44,354 bases of DNA from Bradyrhizobium sp. NAS96.2 (GCF_001908235.1 NZ_LGHK01000070.1:1-44354), one strand, 5' to 3'; positions 12,939-22,097 are shown, counted from the stretch's first letter. The notes: generated by a model from the letters alone, not told the origin. Numbers and translations are program-made.

Positions 12939-13023
12939 GTAGCCCGGATGAAGCGTAGCGAAATCCGGGGGCTCTCGATCCGGCACTTCCATCCCGGATT
13001 ACGCTTCGCTGCATCCGGGCTAC
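12939..13023. repeat. Palindromic intergenic repeat (GTAGCCCGG type)
   Basis: Starts GTAGCCCGGATGAAGCGTAG and ends with CGCTTCGCTGCATCCGGGCTAC, a long hairpin between convergent gyrA and the sigma-factor gene. It belongs to the same family as 1676-1762. Confidence 0.8.
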
Positions 13024-13024
13024 G

Positions 13025-13046
13025 AAAAGGCTTATGCCGCCTTTCT
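13025..13046 (-). terminator. Weak terminator after the sigma-factor gene
   Basis: On the minus strand AAAGGC-GGCATAA-GCCTTTT forms a 6-pair stem with four Ts, 30 bases after the stop at 13076. The stem is short. Confidence 0.35.
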
Positions 13047-13075
13047 AGTCGGCTGCGGCGCGCCGTGCTCTGCGC

Positions 13076-13990
13076 TTACGTTCCATCGCTCGTTGAGAAG
13101 ATGAGCTCGGCGTCCGCCATGATATAGCGGACGTACCGGTAGTCGCGGATGAACGTAATTTCGTCGCCGCGCCACTCGAGCCACATGAAGTAGCTCGGCC
13201 TGGCTTCCATATCGCCCTCGAACACCGCGATGACTTCCCGGCCTTCCAGCCAGGCGGGCGCCAGCCGTACCCGGTCATGTTTCGCGTAGATGCTGAAGAA
13301 CATCCCGACGTTCGTCCGTCCTGTCCGGACGGCGTGAGCCGATTGATTGAGTTTCACGTCATCCGCCAGCATCGCGCGCAACCCGTCCCAATCTCTCTGG
13401 TTAAACAGGGTGACATACCGCATGACCGCTGCGGAGGGCGATCTGACGTCCGGCGGCCGGGATGCGGCCGCGTTGATCTCGCGAAGACGCGCACGCCCCC
13501 GCGCAAGATGCGCTTTCACGGCATCGACGCTGAGATCAAGCAGTGCGGCGATGTCGGCGAGCGGCTCATCGAGGACATCCTTCAGGATGATCACGCTGCG
13601 TTGCAGAATTGGCAGCTCCGCAAAGCGCGATACCGCTGTCCGCAGCGCTTCCTGATGCATCAACTGCTCCACAGGATCAGGGCTTGCTCCGTCGATAACA
13701 TCGTACGCCGCCTCGATCGGTTCGGCCGCGCGGATGGCTTTGCTGCGCAAGACATCTAGGGCACGGTTATGAGCGATACGGAACAGCCACGCGCGAAGTT
13801 GCGGCAATTCGGTCATTGCTTCCAGGGCGACGAAGGCCTTGGCGAAGGTGTCCTGCACGACGTCCTCGCCCTCGATCACCGAGCCCACCAGACGCGAACA
13901 ATAGCGGTGAAGCTCGGGCCGCAATTCCTCAGCGAGTGCGAGAAGCGCGGCCCACCGATTGGTGCTCGAATGGTCTTCGCCGCCGGTCAA
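13076..13990 (-). CDS. ECF sigma factor with SnoaL-like C-terminal domain (SigJ type)
   Basis: The 304-residue product is an extracytoplasmic-function sigma factor with an extra domain. Region 2 is at about residues 20-90 (ELHRYCSRLVGSVIEGEDVV, LRAWLFRIAHNRALD); region 4 at about 130-190 (LPILQRSVIILKDVLDEPLA and DAVKAHLARGRARLRE). Residues 200-300 form a SnoaL/NTF2-like fold (VMRYVTLFNQRDWDGLRAML), which in SigJ/ECF41-like factors replaces an anti-sigma factor by controlling activity in cis. It starts at TTG 13990, which overlaps the TGA of the upstream dehydrogenase (TTGA) with GGAGGGAG seven bases before, so it is translationally coupled. The longer frame to 14293 only reads through that gene. 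Confidence 0.88.
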   Translation of the reverse strand: MTGGEDHSSTNRWAALLALAEELRPELHRYCSRLVGSVIEGEDVVQDTFAKAFVALEAMTELPQLRAWLFRIAHNRALDVLRSKAIRAAEPIEAAYDVIDGASPDPVEQLMHQEALRTAVSRFAELPILQRSVIILKDVLDEPLADIAALLDLSVDAVKAHLARGRARLREINAAASRPPDVRSPSAAVMRYVTLFNQRDWDGLRAMLADDVKLNQSAHAVRTGRTNVGMFFSIYAKHDRVRLAPAWLEGREVIAVFEGDMEARPSYFMWLEWRGDEITFIRDYRYVRYIMADAELIFSTSDGT

Positions 13991-14746
13991 GCTGCCGCTC
14001 CCTCCATGACGGTCACGCCGGCATCGCCGTTGAGTCCGAACACGATGCCGTCGGCGTATTGCGGGTCCTTCAAGATCGAGATCACCAGATCGCCGAATTT
14101 CCGGGGAGGCATGGGTGCGCCGAAGCGCGCGACAAACTGTTCGGGCGTAATCCGCATCGATCCCGCATAGGCACCGGCCGCGGCATCTCCGATCCCGGTC
14201 CCCAGGATCATCTGCCGCGGCACGATGGCCTGAAAACGGATACCGAGATTCAACTCCTGCGAAACACCATTGGCATACTTGGCCATGAACCATAGCATTC
14301 GCTTCGAGCCCCCGTAACCGCCCGACATTTGCGACCCGGTCACAGCGGCGCCGCTCGACCCCACGAGAACCGTGCTGCCCGGCTTCAAGGGGAGATTGAG
14401 GGCTGCCTGAAGCCAGAACAGGCCCGCTTTGACGTCGGTTTCCCAGGCGGCGGAAAAGTCCTCCCAGCTCAATTGGTCCAGTCGGCCCATCCGCGGCGTG
14501 ACGCCCGCGTTGAGCGCCAGAATATCCGGCTTGATGTCGGAGAGGATGCGATTGGCGGCGGCGCGATCGGTCACGTCAGCGGGGATCGTCGCTACGCCGA
14601 GCCGGTCGCGGACGGCCTTGAGCGAGCCCGTTCCGCGTGCAACGACCGTGACTTTCGCTCCCTCGGCAACAAGCGCTTCAACCAGGCCAAGGCCGAGACC
14701 GCGGCTCCCACCGGTGACGACGGCGACTTTTTTTCTCGAGGCTCAT
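13987..14746 (-). pseudogene. Short-chain dehydrogenase/reductase, frameshifted in an A7 run
   Basis: Starting at ATG 14746 (GGAG seven bases upstream) the minus strand gives MSLEKK and then a run of seven A (14728-14734). The next in-frame text belongs to the shifted frame: VAVVTGGSRGLGLGLVEALV is the Rossmann TGxxxGxG motif of an SDR. With six A the protein would be about 252 residues and normal, with catalytic Ser (VGSSGAA) and YGGSK. As written, translation stops after 22 codons. A GTG at 14574 opens a 195-codon frame without the NAD(P)-binding part. This is either a real loss-of-function or slippage-corrected gene, or a sequencing error. It overlaps the sigma-factor start by four bases. 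Confidence 0.85.
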
Positions 14747-15052
14747 CTGTTGGCTCCATGTCTGTGTGAAGCCAAGACGATCGACGCCTGCGAAAAGAGT
14801 CAGGCCAAATAGCACCAGAGCTCCAGCGTTTGAGCTGAAGTGGCGGATCGTGGGACGCGCGCGTAAAGCCATTTGTGGCCCAGGTTGAGCGCGCTCCTTC
14901 TGGGTTACGTGGCCCTTAGATTGTCAACGTTAGGAAAAACGACGTGAAGGCTAGCCACAACAGCATCGCGGCGAGACCGAGTCTCACGACCAGGCGCCAG
15001 AAACCGGCGGATGCGCCGCCGGCTCAAATGAGCTGCTCATGCATGTCCAGTC
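14747..15052. other. Intergenic region upstream of the dehydrogenase
   Basis: No convincing gene. A TTGACA on the minus strand (14922-14927) is a possible -35 for the dehydrogenase-sigma operon, without a good -10. A hydrophobic open frame on the minus strand (from 14872) runs in frame into the dehydrogenase start, but has no binding site. Confidence 0.4.
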
Positions 15053-16969
15053 CTAAATCTCGATCTCCGTGCCGAACTCCACGACCTGGCCGGTCGGCAC
15101 GCCGAAGAAGGCTGCCGATCGTTCGGCGTTGCGTTGCAGGAAGGCGAACAGCGATTCCCGCCACACCCACATGCCCGGAACGTCCTCGCGCGGGATGATG
15201 GTCTCGCGGCCGATGTAATAGGTCACGTCGGAGAGGTCGATGCCGGGCAGCTTGCCCTGCCGGCAGGCGAGCTGCAGCCCCTCATAGATCGTCGGGTACT
15301 GCATGAAGCCGTAGTGCAGGAGTATCCTTGTGATGCCCGGGCTGATCTCGTGCACGTCGGCGCGTTCCTCGTCGGGAATCCTCGGCCGCTCCTCGATCTG
15401 CACGGTGACCAGCAGCACGCGCTCGTGCAGCACGTGGTTGTGCTTGACGAATTGCGTCAGCGCGAGCGGCACCCCATTGGGCGCCGAGGCCAGGAACACG
15501 GCGGTGCCGGGCAGGCGAGCGCTGCATTTGTTGACCGCGGTCTCGATCAGATCCTCTTCAGGCTGGCGCAGCTTGGCGCGCGCCTTCTCGACCAGCTTCA
15601 CGCCGCCGCGCCAGGTCATCATCAGGAACGCCACCGCAGCGGCGAGCAGCAGCGGGAACCAGCCGCCTTCAAACAGTTTCTCGGTATTTGCTGCAAAGAA
15701 GATCGCGTCGATGATGAAGAAGAAGCCGTTCACCGCGATCACGAGGATCGGCGAATAGCCCCACTGGATCGCGACCAGCGCCGCGAGCAGCGTGGTGATC
15801 GCCATCAAAAGCGACACCGCAATGCCGTAGGCGCCGGCGAGTGCGTCCGAGGTGCCGAAGGCGAGCACCGCGCCGAGCGTTCCCGCTGCAAGCAGCCAGT
15901 TCACCAGCGGCACGTAGATCTGGCCGATCGCATCGCTCGTGGTGTGCTGGATGTGCATGCGCGGCAGGAAGCCGAGCTGGATCGACTGCTGGGTCAGCGA
16001 GAACACACCGGAGATGATCGCCTGCGATGCGATCACGGTGGCGACGGTCGCGAGCAATACCATCGGGTAATGCGCCCAGTCGGGGGCGAGCTGGAAGAAC
16101 GGGTTGTCGATCGAGTTCGGATCGTTGATCAGTTCGCCGGCCTGGCCGAAATAATTCAGCACCAGCGCGGGCAGGCAGACTGCGAACCAGGCGAGCCGGA
16201 TCGGAAAGCGGCCGAAATGCCCCATGTCGGCATACATCGCCTCACCGCCGGTGACCGCGAGGAATGCGGCGCCGAGGATCGCAAAGCTGACGTGAAAATC
16301 CTGGTGGATCAGGAAATCGAACGCATAGAACGGGCTCAGCGCGACCAGCACGCCGGGCGCCTTGACGATACCATGAATGCCGAGGGCCGCGAGCACGGCG
16401 AACCAGAACAGCATCACCGGGCCGAAGATCTTGCCGATGAAGCCCGTGCCCTGCTTCTGCATGAAGAACAAGCCGATCAGAATCACGACGGTGAGCGGCA
16501 CCACCGCCGGCGTCAGCGAAGGCGCGTCGACCTTCAGGCCTTCGATCGCCGACAGCACCGAGATTGCCGGCGTGATCGCACCGTCGCCATAGAGCAGGGC
16601 GGCGCCGATGAGGCCGACGACCAGAAGATGGGAGCGCCAGGTGCCCGGCGCCGCGTTGCGCGCCGACAGCAGCGCCAGCAATGCGACGATGCCGCCTTCG
16701 CCGCGGTTGTCCGCGCGCAGGATCAGCATGGCGTATTTGACGGAAATGATGAGGATCAGCGCCCACAGGATCAGCGAGACCACGCCGAGCACTGCGCTGT
16801 GGGTGAGTGGACCGCCATGGGCGGCGGCCTTGGCGGCTTCCTTGAGAGCGTAGAGCGGGCTGGTGCCGATGTCGCCATAAACGACACCCAGGGCACCCAG
16901 TGTGACGGCAACCGGGATCGGACTGCTTGGAGGATGGCCAGAAGAAACGATGGCGGGCGTACTGGTCAC
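15053..16969 (-). CDS. kup: Low-affinity potassium transporter Kup
   Basis: Kup (TrkD) brings K+ into the cell with protons across the inner membrane. The 638-residue product is full length. The family signature GVVYGDIGTSPLYALK lies near residues 29-44. About twelve membrane helices occupy residues 20-450, and a soluble C-terminal domain of about 170 residues follows (from RGGVKLVEKARAKLRQ). It ends FFGVPTGQVVEFGTEIEI, as in other Kup proteins. Bradyrhizobium genomes often carry several kup genes; which paralogue this is cannot be told. It stands alone on the minus strand, and no riboswitch is seen upstream. Confidence 0.95.
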   Translation of the reverse strand: MTSTPAIVSSGHPPSSPIPVAVTLGALGVVYGDIGTSPLYALKEAAKAAAHGGPLTHSAVLGVVSLILWALILIISVKYAMLILRADNRGEGGIVALLALLSARNAAPGTWRSHLLVVGLIGAALLYGDGAITPAISVLSAIEGLKVDAPSLTPAVVPLTVVILIGLFFMQKQGTGFIGKIFGPVMLFWFAVLAALGIHGIVKAPGVLVALSPFYAFDFLIHQDFHVSFAILGAAFLAVTGGEAMYADMGHFGRFPIRLAWFAVCLPALVLNYFGQAGELINDPNSIDNPFFQLAPDWAHYPMVLLATVATVIASQAIISGVFSLTQQSIQLGFLPRMHIQHTTSDAIGQIYVPLVNWLLAAGTLGAVLAFGTSDALAGAYGIAVSLLMAITTLLAALVAIQWGYSPILVIAVNGFFFIIDAIFFAANTEKLFEGGWFPLLLAAAVAFLMMTWRGGVKLVEKARAKLRQPEEDLIETAVNKCSARLPGTAVFLASAPNGVPLALTQFVKHNHVLHERVLLVTVQIEERPRIPDEERADVHEISPGITRILLHYGFMQYPTIYEGLQLACRQGKLPGIDLSDVTYYIGRETIIPREDVPGMWVWRESLFAFLQRNAERSAAFFGVPTGQVVEFGTEIEI

Positions 16970-17155
16970 GGCAATCCCCCGATGGCTTGCGCCCGCCGGA
17001 TCATCCGGTCGGGCGCGTTAGACGATAGTCTGCGACGGGTCGTCGCAAATTACCATGGGATTTGCGTGACAGCCTGACCTTACGCAAGGCTGAACGATTT
17101 GCTGCTGCGCGCGGTCTCCGCGCGAACCGGTATCCGTCTCGCCTGGAAATTTCTT

Positions 17156-17413
17156 CTACGGGGTGCGGTCGGCCGTGACGAGACGGGCCTCGCGGACCAC
17201 CGTCTTGTTGCCGGCGCTGCGCAGGCAGGACGCTTCGAAATTCGGCCAGGCCTGCTGCGAACAGTCCTTGCCGACCGGGTGGATGTCGAGACGGTCCGCC
17301 TTGGCCAGCGGCTGCGGGGTGGAGGCTTCGACCTGCGGCGCAAAGCCCGGCAGAACGGTGAGCGCGGCGGCAATGAACGCGGCAACGGTGATAGCGGAAA
17401 GTGCCTTGATCAT
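17156..17413 (-). CDS. Small secreted protein, unknown function
   Basis: An 85-residue product with a signal peptide (KALSAITVAAFIAAALTVLP, cleavage near PQVEAS) and a short mature part holding two Cys (GKDCSQQAWPNF and EASCLR). It would be periplasmic with a probable disulfide. I recall close relatives as conserved hypothetical proteins in Bradyrhizobium. ATG at 17413 is preceded by GGGGACC; another in-frame ATG is at 17425. Confidence 0.75.
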   Translation of the reverse strand: MIKALSAITVAAFIAAALTVLPGFAPQVEASTPQPLAKADRLDIHPVGKDCSQQAWPNFEASCLRSAGNKTVVREARLVTADRTP

Positions 17414-17680
17414 GACGGTCCCCATATGAACGAGCCCCCCGGGCCCGTCGTTTCGTTGTCCAATGTCTACCGGCCGCACGTTTCTTGGCGTCTTCGCCGG
17501 GATTGAAAATGGTTTCATCGCGGGCCGGCTTTGTTTCGTCCGCCAGCGGCCGACGAAACATTCACCCTCGTAGACGCTGGCATCCCAGGACTCGTTCAGT
17601 GGGCCAGTGGAAATTTATTTCACGCCGTGGCCGGAACCCGGGCGGCTTGCCGGGGCGAGCCGGGCGGGTTAGGAGGGACC

Positions 17681-18178
17681 ATGTCCCGTATCGCGATCTA
17701 TCCCGGCTCCTTCGATCCCGTCACCAACGGCCATCTGGACGTGGTGAGACAGGCCGTCTTCCTCTGCGACCGCCTGATCGTCGCCATCGGCGTTCATCCC
17801 GGCAAGAAGCCGCTGTTCTCCACCGAGGAACGGCTGGCCATGGTCCATGAGGTATTCGGACCCATCGCCCAGAAGGCGGGCTGCGCCTTCGAAAGCGCGA
17901 CCTATGACAACCTCACGGTCGCGGCGGCGCGCGCGGCGAAGGCGACGCTGATGATTCGCGGCCTGCGCGACGGCACCGATCTCGACTACGAGATGCAGCT
18001 GGCCGGCATGAACGAGGCCATGGCGCCCGAGGTGCATACCGTGTTCGTTCCGGCATCGGTCACGGTCCGCCCGATCACCGCCACACTGGTGCGCCAAATC
18101 GCCCAGATGGGCGGCGACTTCTCTGCATTCGTGCCGTCATCAGTCGCCGCTAGCCTGAAGGCCAAGTTCGCCGGCTGA
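17681..18178 (+). CDS. coaD: Phosphopantetheine adenylyltransferase
   Basis: CoaD joins ATP and 4'-phosphopantetheine to make dephospho-CoA, the fourth step of CoA synthesis. The 165-residue protein has the nucleotidyltransferase motif [12 protein letters not shown] (HxGH-type, residues 9-20), the [14 protein letters not shown] helix, and [13 protein letters not shown] in place of the usual ISST-LVRE segment. The ATG at 17681 has a strong AGGAGGGA; the frame open from 17531 is not coding. It heads the coaD-ppi-ppi-queA group. Confidence 0.96.
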   Translation: MSRIAIYPGSFDPVTNGHLDVVRQAVFLCDRLIVAIGVHPGKKPLFSTEERLAMVHEVFGPIAQKAGCAFESATYDNLTVAAARAAKATLMIRGLRDGTDLDYEMQLAGMNEAMAPEVHTVFVPASVTVRPITATLVRQIAQMGGDFSAFVPSSVAASLKAKFAG

Positions 18179-18226
18179 TCCCGGCGGCCTGCCACACCCC
18201 GAACGTTACAGAGATCCGGAGTTTCC

Positions 18227-18790
18227 ATGATCCGCATTCTTGCATTCGTTGCCGCGCTGCTCTGCGTCGTGCCTGCGGTCGCGCAGCCGCTGCCCGCCAA
18301 TCTCGACAAGGCCAATGCGATCGTGATCGACACCACCAAGGGCCGCATCGTCATCAAGCTGCGCACCGACATCGCGCCGAACCACGCCGAGCGCATCAAG
18401 CAGCTGGCGCGCGAGGGCTTCTACAACAACGTGCCGTTCCATCGCGTGATGGACGGCTTCATGGCGCAGACCGGCGACGGCCAGAACTTCAACGGCACCG
18501 GCGGCTCGAAATATCCGAACCTGAAGCAGGAATTCTCGCAGGTGCCGTTCAAGCGCGGCATCGTCGGCATGGCCCGGCGCGGCGACAGCGTCGACAGCGC
18601 CAATTCGCAGTTCTTCATCATGTTCGCCGATGGCTCCAGCCTGAACGGGCAATACACCGTGGTCGGCGAAGTGGTGTCGGGCATGGACGTGGTCGACAAG
18701 CTGAAGAAGGCCTCCGCGGGCTCGCCCGGCGGCGCCGTCACCGATCCCGACAAGATGGTGAAGGTGCAGGTCGCATCCGACATCAAGTGA
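18227..18790 (+). CDS. Periplasmic cyclophilin-type peptidyl-prolyl isomerase
   Basis: A 187-residue protein with a signal peptide (IRILAFVAALLCVVPAVAQ) and a single cyclophilin domain. The active-site strand VPFHRVMDGFMAQTGD, then NSQFFIMFADGSSLNGQYTV, match the family, including the catalytic Arg and the Phe pair. It would catalyse Xaa-Pro isomerisation during folding of exported proteins. It lies 48 bases after coaD and six bases before the next gene, so the three are likely one operon. It is a paralogue of the cytoplasmic enzyme encoded at 19213. Confidence 0.93.
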   Translation: MIRILAFVAALLCVVPAVAQPLPANLDKANAIVIDTTKGRIVIKLRTDIAPNHAERIKQLAREGFYNNVPFHRVMDGFMAQTGDGQNFNGTGGSKYPNLKQEFSQVPFKRGIVGMARRGDSVDSANSQFFIMFADGSSLNGQYTVVGEVVSGMDVVDKLKKASAGSPGGAVTDPDKMVKVQVASDIK

Positions 18791-18796
18791 TCCGCG

Positions 18797-19237
18797 ATGG
18801 CGGCGCGCAGCAAACCATTTGCCTGGTCCGCCGCGCCGCTGGCGGTGTGGCTCGCGCTGTCCGGACCGGCAGCTGCCGAGCCGGAGCAACTCAACACGAT
18901 CAGGGACGTTGTTCTTGCCATCCACCGTTGCTGGCGGCCGCCGCCGCCGGACAAGGCAGGCCCGATCGACATTACCGTCATTGTCAGCTTCAACCGTGAG
19001 GGCGCGATCCTCGGGCATCCCAGGATCAGCTATGAATCGCAGGAAGCGACCGACAACGACCGGATTGCATACCGGGTCGCGGTGATGGAGGCGTTGCAAC
19101 GCTGCACGCCGATGCCATTTACCGAAAGCCTGGGCGGCGCAGTGGCTGGCCGCCCATTCGCAATCCCGTTCAGGAATAAGAAATATCCACCCCGAAGCCA
19201 GGAGAAGCGAGCATGGCTGCTACCGAAAATACTCTGA
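18797..19237 (+). CDS. Secreted TolA/TonB-C-like protein
   Basis: A 146-residue protein with a signal peptide (AVWLALSGPAAAEP). The mature part resembles the TolA/TonB C-terminal fold seen in many rhizobial proteins: a helix with IHRCWRPPPP, two beta strands (IDITVIVSFNREGAILG), and a helix ending ALQRCTPMPF, with a likely Cys-Cys bond. There is no membrane-spanning stem, so it is not a complete TonB. It lies between two cyclophilin genes and overlaps the second by 25 bases. Function is unknown. Confidence 0.75.
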   Translation: MAARSKPFAWSAAPLAVWLALSGPAAAEPEQLNTIRDVVLAIHRCWRPPPPDKAGPIDITVIVSFNREGAILGHPRISYESQEATDNDRIAYRVAVMEALQRCTPMPFTESLGGAVAGRPFAIPFRNKKYPPRSQEKRAWLLPKIL

Positions 19238-19677
19238 TCCTCGAAACCACCCAGGGCCCGGTCACGATCGAGATGCGTCCGGATCTCGCGCCCGGCCACG
19301 TCGCACGGATCAAGGAGCTGGTGCGCGAAGGCTTCTACGACGGCATCGTGTTCCACCGCGTGATCGACGGCTTCATGGCGCAGACCGGCTGCCCGCAGGG
19401 CACCGGCATGGGCGGCTCCGGCAAGAAGCTGAAGGCCGAGTTCAACAAGGAGCCGCATGTCCGCGGCACCGCGTCGATGGCCCGCGCCGCCAATCCGGAT
19501 TCCGGCGACAGCCAGTTCTTCATCTGCTTCGACGACGCCTCCTTCCTCAACGGCCAGTACACGGTGTGGGGCAAGGTCACCGAGGGCATGGAGAACGTCG
19601 ACAAGATCAAACGCGGCGAGCCGGTGAAGGATCCGGACAAGATCGTCAAAGCGCGCATGGCCGCCGACGCGGCCTGA
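19213..19677 (+). CDS. ppiB: Cytoplasmic cyclophilin-type peptidyl-prolyl isomerase
   Basis: A 154-residue cyclophilin without signal peptide (starts AATENTLILETTQGPV). Catalytic segment IVFHRVIDGFMAQTGCPQGT and SQFFICFDDASFLNGQYT are intact. It accelerates proline isomerisation in cytosolic protein folding. Its ATG has AGGAGA just upstream, inside the end of the preceding gene, so translation is probably coupled. Two adjacent cyclophilins, one exported and one cytosolic, followed by queA are a common alphaproteobacterial arrangement. Confidence 0.94.
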   Translation: MAATENTLILETTQGPVTIEMRPDLAPGHVARIKELVREGFYDGIVFHRVIDGFMAQTGCPQGTGMGGSGKKLKAEFNKEPHVRGTASMARAANPDSGDSQFFICFDDASFLNGQYTVWGKVTEGMENVDKIKRGEPVKDPDKIVKARMAADAA

Positions 19678-19692
19678 GTTGAACACACCGTC

Positions 19693-19725
19693 GTCACGGG
19701 ATCACGCTGTGCGTGATCCCGTGAC
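19693..19725. repeat. Perfect 15-bp inverted repeat between ppiB and queA
   Basis: Arms GTCACGGGATCACGC and GCGTGATCCCGTGAC flank a 3-base loop. The hairpin is very stable but has no T-run on either side. It may stop or stabilise the ppiB message ahead of queA, or be a dispersed repeat. Confidence 0.75.
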
Positions 19726-19751
19726 GGCAACGTTGAAGTAACAATCGCGCC

Positions 19752-20828
19752 ATGCGCACCGATCTCTTCGATTTCGAACTGCCGCCCGAGAGCATCGCGC
19801 TCCGGCCCGCGAGCCCACGCGATTCCGCGCGGATGCTGGTGGTGCATCCGGACGGCGTGCTGCGCGACGCGACGATTGCCGATCTGCCGCATTGGCTCGA
19901 GCCCGGCGACCAGATCGTCGTCAACGACACCAAGGTGATCGCAGCGCAGCTCAAGGGCCGTCGCATCGGGCGCGAGACCGAGCCGAAGATCGAGGCGACC
20001 TTGATCAAGCGGCTCGACGGCTCGCGCTGGCAGGCGCTGGTCAAGCCGGCGAAGAAGCTTAGCCCCGGCGACACCATCCGCTTCGGCAATGAGGGCAAGG
20101 TCTGCCTGCTCGGCAATCTCGATGCAGAAGTCGAAGCCAAGGGGCAGGAGGGCGAGGTGACGCTGTCATTCTCGTTCCATGGCCCGGTGCTCGACCAGGC
20201 CATCGCCGATGTCGGCGCCACGCCGCTGCCGCCCTACATCGCCTCCAAGCGCACGCCCGACGACCAGGACGTCAGCGACTACCAGACCATGTTCGCCGCC
20301 AATGAAGGCGCGGTCGCGGCGCCCACGGCGGGACTTCATTTCACGCCGGCGCTGGAGGCCACGCTGAAGGGCCGCGGCGTCGCGCTGCATCGCCTGACAC
20401 TGCATGTCGGGGCAGGGACGTTCCTGCCGGTGAAGGTCGACGAAACCTCCGAACACAAGATGCACGCCGAATGGGGCTGCATCACCGCCGAGACCGCCGC
20501 GGCCTTGAATGCCGCCCGCGCAAACGGCGGCCGGATCGTCGCGATCGGCACCACGTCACTGCGGCTGCTGGAAAGCGCAACGACACCGGACGGCGAGGTC
20601 CAGCCGTTCGCGGCGGAAACCTCGATCTTCATCACGCCCGGCTACCGCTTCCGCACGGTCGATGTCCTGCTGACCAATTTCCATCTGCCGCGCTCGACGC
20701 TGTTCATGCTGGTCTCGGCCTTCTCCGGCCTCGAGACGATGCAAGGCGCGTACGCGCACGCGATCAGGAACGGCTACCGGTTCTATTCGTATGGCGATGC
20801 GTGCCTGCTGTTTCGGGCAATCGGGTAG
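19752..20828 (+). CDS. queA: S-adenosylmethionine:tRNA ribosyltransferase-isomerase
   Basis: QueA transfers and rearranges the ribosyl part of S-adenosylmethionine onto preQ1 at tRNA position 34, giving epoxyqueuosine. The 358-residue product is full length: start [20 protein letters not shown], then [36 protein letters not shown], and [18 protein letters not shown] near the end. It works just after Tgt in the pathway; tgt lies 4.6 kb downstream on the same strand, split from it by the asd-patatin block. Confidence 0.97.
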   Translation: MRTDLFDFELPPESIALRPASPRDSARMLVVHPDGVLRDATIADLPHWLEPGDQIVVNDTKVIAAQLKGRRIGRETEPKIEATLIKRLDGSRWQALVKPAKKLSPGDTIRFGNEGKVCLLGNLDAEVEAKGQEGEVTLSFSFHGPVLDQAIADVGATPLPPYIASKRTPDDQDVSDYQTMFAANEGAVAAPTAGLHFTPALEATLKGRGVALHRLTLHVGAGTFLPVKVDETSEHKMHAEWGCITAETAAALNAARANGGRIVAIGTTSLRLLESATTPDGEVQPFAAETSIFITPGYRFRTVDVLLTNFHLPRSTLFMLVSAFSGLETMQGAYAHAIRNGYRFYSYGDACLLFRAIG

Positions 20829-20850
20829 TTCAGCGAGCACAATTCGATAA

Positions 20851-20958
20851 CCGTCACCCTGAGGTGGCCGCTTCTTCAGCGGCCCTCGAAGGGCGACGGC
20901 CCGATTGGGGCCGATGCATCCTTCGAGGCTCGCTCTGCTCGCACCTCAGGATGACGGG
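20851..20958. repeat. Palindromic intergenic repeat (CCGTCACCCTGAGGTG type)
   Basis: Starts CCGTCACCCTGAGGTG and ends with GCACCTCAGGATGACGG, with inner arms of CCTCGAAGG. It lies between the convergent queA and asd genes. The family is very common in Rhizobiales (from memory) and probably ends transcription from both sides. Confidence 0.8.
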
Positions 20959-20981
20959 TCAGAGAGCTTCGTGCCGCTACC

Positions 20982-22007
20982 TCACGCCATCGCGCGTTCG
21001 GGCAGCAGCTCCGCGATCTGCACCGCGTTCAGCGCGGCGCCCTTGAGCAGCTGATCGGCGGCGACGAACATCGAGATCGAGTGCCCCGAGGGATCGCTGA
21101 GATCCTTGCGGATGCGGCCGACCAGCACGTCGTCCTGGCCGGAGGCGTCGATCGGCATCGGGAAGTAGTTCTTGACGCGATCGTCGACGATCTTGACGCC
21201 CGGCGCCTGCGCCATGATGGCGCGGACCTGGTCCTCGGTGATCGGCTTCTCGCATTCGAAGGTGATCGCCTCGCAATGCGCGCGCAGCACCGGCACCCGC
21301 ACGCAGGTGACGCCGATCGCGATCTTCTCGTCTTCGAAGATCTTGCGGGTCTCCTTGATGACCTTGGTCTCTTCGTCGTTGTAGCCGGTCTCCGGATCGA
21401 CCGCCGTGTTGTGGTTGAACAGATTGAAGGCGTAGGGGTGCGGCATCACCTTCGGGGTGTAGACCTGTCCGTTGAGATTGGCGCGGGTCGATTCGACCAG
21501 TTCCTCCATCGCGGCTGCTCCCGCGCCGCTCGCGGCCTGGTAGGTCGAAATGATCACGCGCTTGATGCGGTTCTTCTGATGGATCGGCCACAGCGGCACC
21601 AGCGCGGTGATGGCGGCGCAGTTCGGGTTGGCGATGATGCCCTTGTGATCGCGGATGCGGTTGGCGTTGATCTCGGGGATCACCAGCGGCACGTTCGGAT
21701 CCATCCGGAACGCCGAGGAGTTGTCGACCACGACGGCACCGGACTTCACCGCTACGGGCGCGAACTTCTTCGAGATGCCGCTGCCGGCCGAGAACAGTGC
21801 GATGTCGACGCCCTCGAAGGCGCGCTCGGTCAGTTCCTCGATCACGACCGGCTTGCCGCGGAAGCTGACGGTCTTGCCGGCCGAGCGGGCGCTCGCCAGC
21901 GCCTTCAGCTTGCCGACGCGGAAGCCGCGCTTGTCCATGGTGGCGATGAATTCGGCGCCGACTGCGCCGGTGACGCCGACAATCGCGACGACGGGATCGT
22001 TACTCAC
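20982..22007 (-). CDS. asd: Aspartate-semialdehyde dehydrogenase
   Basis: Asd reduces aspartyl phosphate to aspartate semialdehyde, the branch point to lysine/diaminopimelate, threonine and methionine. The 341-residue product has the NADP loop VGVTGAVGAEF (GxTGxVG), the active-site Cys in NPNCAAITALVPL, and the YQAASGAGAAAMEEL segment. I chose GTG 22007: GGAGG lies five bases upstream (inside an in-frame ATG at 22019) and the frame beyond is unrelated. Upstream is a Thr-rich leader peptide and terminator, indicating transcription attenuation by threonine supply. Confidence 0.96.
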   Translation of the reverse strand: MSNDPVVAIVGVTGAVGAEFIATMDKRGFRVGKLKALASARSAGKTVSFRGKPVVIEELTERAFEGVDIALFSAGSGISKKFAPVAVKSGAVVVDNSSAFRMDPNVPLVIPEINANRIRDHKGIIANPNCAAITALVPLWPIHQKNRIKRVIISTYQAASGAGAAAMEELVESTRANLNGQVYTPKVMPHPYAFNLFNHNTAVDPETGYNDEETKVIKETRKIFEDEKIAIGVTCVRVPVLRAHCEAITFECEKPITEDQVRAIMAQAPGVKIVDDRVKNYFPMPIDASGQDDVLVGRIRKDLSDPSGHSISMFVAADQLLKGAALNAVQIAELLPERAMA

Positions 22008-22033
22008 TTTGTCCTCCATTCGAGTCTCGGTTG

Positions 22034-22079
22034 AGCATGATCTGATCGGAAAACCGGTTCCCACTTTTCCGGATCATGC
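22034..22079. repeat. GCATGATC palindromic repeat in the asd leader
   Basis: Outer arms GCATGATC and GATCATGC flank inner GGAAAACCGG / CCACTTTTCC text, a family I know from many Rhizobiales intergenic regions. Here it lies between the attenuator terminator and the asd start, so it is transcribed only when transcription reads through. Confidence 0.75.
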
Positions 22080-22097
22080 GGTTGTGCTGCAGGCAAC

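Noticed and set aside
13991..14293. N-terminal extension of the sigma factor
   Set aside because: It reads the dehydrogenase coding region in another frame and is Arg/Cys-rich without a domain.
14678..14872. Small membrane protein upstream of the dehydrogenase
   Set aside because: The frame has one hydrophobic stretch but no binding site, and it is only the unshifted reading of the dehydrogenase start extended upstream.
15134..17077. 647-codon frame opposite kup
   Set aside because: Lacks hydrophobic segments or motifs and mirrors the kup codons exactly.
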